Shown here piece after piece: positions 7,570-8,369 of a stretch of DNA of 8,369 bases. The stretch's first letter is position 1, and every line of letters begins with the position of its first letter. A program made the position numbers and the translations under genes. The notes under the pieces were generated by a model. The model did not search any database and was not told the origin of the DNA. It was given only the letters and a program-made list of their open reading frames with translations. Source of the DNA: Acidobacteriota bacterium (GTDB lineage Bacteria; Acidobacteriota; Terriglobia; Bryobacterales; JACQDG01); assembly GCA_016201185.1 (NCBI GenBank), contig JACQDG010000276.1:1-8369 (forward strand). Direction: 5' to 3'.

Positions 7570-7590
7570 GACAGGCAATTCCTGCCTGTC
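7570..7590. repeat. Perfect 8-bp palindrome between the reductase and the zinc-ribbon gene
   Basis: GACAGGCA (7570-7577) pairs exactly with TGCCTGTC (7583-7590) around a five-base loop. On the coding strand it overlaps the last bases of the reductase stop codon and ends seven bases before the zinc-ribbon ATG. It has no T-tract after it on the minus strand, so a normal intrinsic terminator is unlikely. Sequences of the form TGGGACAGGC...GCCTGTC recur, as I remember, as dispersed elements in Solibacter-like genomes, so this may be a REP-like repeat. It could also form an mRNA hairpin that limits translation of the next gene. The hairpin is certain; its role is not. Confidence 0.6.
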
Positions 7591-8327
7591 AGGCCTCCTT
7601 CTTCTTGTACTCCTCCACCTTCGACCCGATCGGCCCTTTCGCCGTGCGGGCCAGAAGCACGCGCTGCTCCTCCGGGCTCATGGGCCGGAAGGTCTTCGCC
7701 GTCACCACGTTTTCTTCCAGGCACTCCGGCTTGTCCATGCCGGAGACCACCACGTCCACATCCTGGCTCAAGGAGAAGCGCAGGCACTCGGGGAGGGTCG
7801 TGATGGCCGGTGAAGCCGATGTGCCGCACCTTGCCTTCCTTTTTGGCCTTCACTACCACTTCCAGCGCCCCGTTGGGGCCGAAGATGCGGTCCACTTCGT
7901 CCGGCGTGCTCACCTCGTGGACTTGCCACAGGTCGAGATAGTCGGTCCGCATCCGGCGCAGGCCGTCCTCCAGTTGCTGCTGCGCGCCGGCGCGGTCCCG
8001 CTTGTTCGCCTTGGTCATCAGGTAGATCTTCTGGCGCCGCCCTTCGGTCAGCGCCATTCCGTAAAGCTCATCGCTGTGCCCGTCGTGGTAGGACCAGGCG
8101 CTGTCGAGGAAATTGATGCCCAGGTCGATGGCGCGGTGGATCAGGCGAATGGCCTCGTCGTCGTCGAGCAGCCCCATGTGGTAGCCGCCCAGCGCCAGGA
8201 TGGTGACGTCCAGTCCGGTCTTGCCCAGGCGCCGATGCGGGATGGGAGTGTCGGCCAGCAGGGAAGCCAGCGGACGCCCGGCCGCCGCGGCCGCCGTCGA
8301 AGCCTGCAAGAATGTGCGTCGTTTCAT
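7589..8327 (-). pseudogene. Tat-exported aldo/keto reductase with out-of-frame internal deletion
   Basis: The N-terminal part (8327 down to about 7797) is a clear aldo/keto reductase: Tat leader MKRRTFLQAS plus an alanine stretch, substrate-loop start HRRLGKTGLDVTILALGGY, and the catalytic tetrad D75, Y80 (FLDSAWSY), K106 (LMTKANK) and H137 (LWQVHEV), then GKVRHIGFTGHHDP. A good AGGAG lies 7 bases before the ATG. At about 7795-7808 the frame changes. The family C-terminus continues in another frame as TTLPECLRFSLSQDVDVVVS, then GMDKPECLEENVV, then FRPMSPEEQRVLL, ending in KKKEA and a TGA at 7589-7591. In family members I would expect roughly 70 residues of barrel between these points, including NADPH-binding parts, and they are absent. 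The 739-base span is not a multiple of three. Read straight on, the first frame runs as nonsense into the zinc-ribbon gene (to 7266). The product is almost certainly inactive if the sequence is correct. Confidence 0.8.
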
Positions 8328-8332
8328 GAACG

Positions 8333-8337
8333 TGCTC
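8333..8337 (-). promoter_or_regulatory. Ribosome binding site of the aldo/keto reductase
   Basis: On the minus strand an AGGAG-type core sits about seven bases before the ATG at 8325-8327 and supports that start. It is the best Shine-Dalgarno in the window; most other starts here rely on ATGA overlaps instead. Confidence 0.6.
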
Positions 8338-8369
8338 CTATGTATCCTTGATCCAGGCGTGGCGGGGAT
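8338..8369 (-). CDS. Possible C-terminal codons of an upstream gene
   Basis: At the window edge one minus-strand frame reads PRHAWIKDT and then TAG (8338-8340), with G/C-rich third positions like the neighbouring genes. The stop lies ten bases before the reductase ATG and abuts its AGGAG, which would be typical operon spacing. Nine residues are too few to identify a protein, and a stop codon in one of three frames is expected by chance, so this is tentative. Confidence 0.25.
   Translation of the reverse strand, partial: PRHAWIKDT

Noticed and set aside
7570..7590. Rho-independent terminator after the reductase gene.
   Set aside because: The stem is followed on the minus strand by CCACTT and then the next ATG, with no run of T.
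7266..7794. Continuation of the reductase frame into the zinc-ribbon gene, which would give a 353-residue protein.
   Set aside because: After GHHDP the translation becomes Gly/Arg/Pro-rich without family similarity, while the true reductase C-terminus appears in another frame.

Overview
The window is GC-rich (my estimate is well above 60 %, not counted) and every gene I can support lies on the minus strand, so transcription runs from high to low coordinates. Three traits suggest an acidobacterium of the Bryobacter/Solibacter type: Tat-like leaders on an aldo/keto reductase and on a glycoside-hydrolase-like protein, a two-domain FtsX permease paired with a lipocalin-like AttH protein, and a short GACAGGCA...TGCCTGTC palindrome between genes. 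This assignment comes from family memory and was not searched. The many long open frames on the plus strand are GC-rich shadows.

Layout in the order of transcription. (1) 8338-8369: perhaps the last codons of an upstream gene. (2) 7589-8327: a Tat-exported aldo/keto reductase that has lost an internal segment and changed frame. (3) 7570-7590: a palindrome. (4) 7135-7563: a small protein with eight cysteines, probably zinc-binding. (5) 6405-7082: a LolD/MacB-type ABC ATPase. (6) 3977-6408: its double-FtsX permease, broken by a frame change near 5195-5225. (7) 2928-3980: an exported lipocalin-like protein of the AttH/CrtC family. (8) 876-2888 (or 2912): a Tat-exported glycoside-hydrolase-like protein with a GH42-like GATase-fold domain. 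(9) 1-879: a DUF2252 protein that runs off the window edge.

Genes 5, 6 and 7 form an att-type export module: an ATPase and a permease that probably move a lipid or lipoprotein-like substrate, and a periplasmic calycin-fold partner. ATPase/permease, permease/AttH and hydrolase/DUF2252 are each joined by a 4-base ATGA overlap, and AttH is followed 15 or 39 bases later by the hydrolase. Genes 5-9 therefore look like one translationally coupled operon. Only 52 bases separate the zinc-ribbon gene from the ATPase, so transcription may begin further upstream.

The most striking feature is that two genes carry the same kind of lesion: an apparent internal deletion that is not a multiple of three, joining two well-conserved halves in different frames. 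In the reductase the junction fits a recombination between short direct repeats. Either this is real gene decay or it is an assembly or sequencing fault in GC-rich DNA. I see no CRISPR array, tRNA, rRNA, insertion sequence or clearly new defence-like system. No stretch longer than 300 bases lacks a gene.
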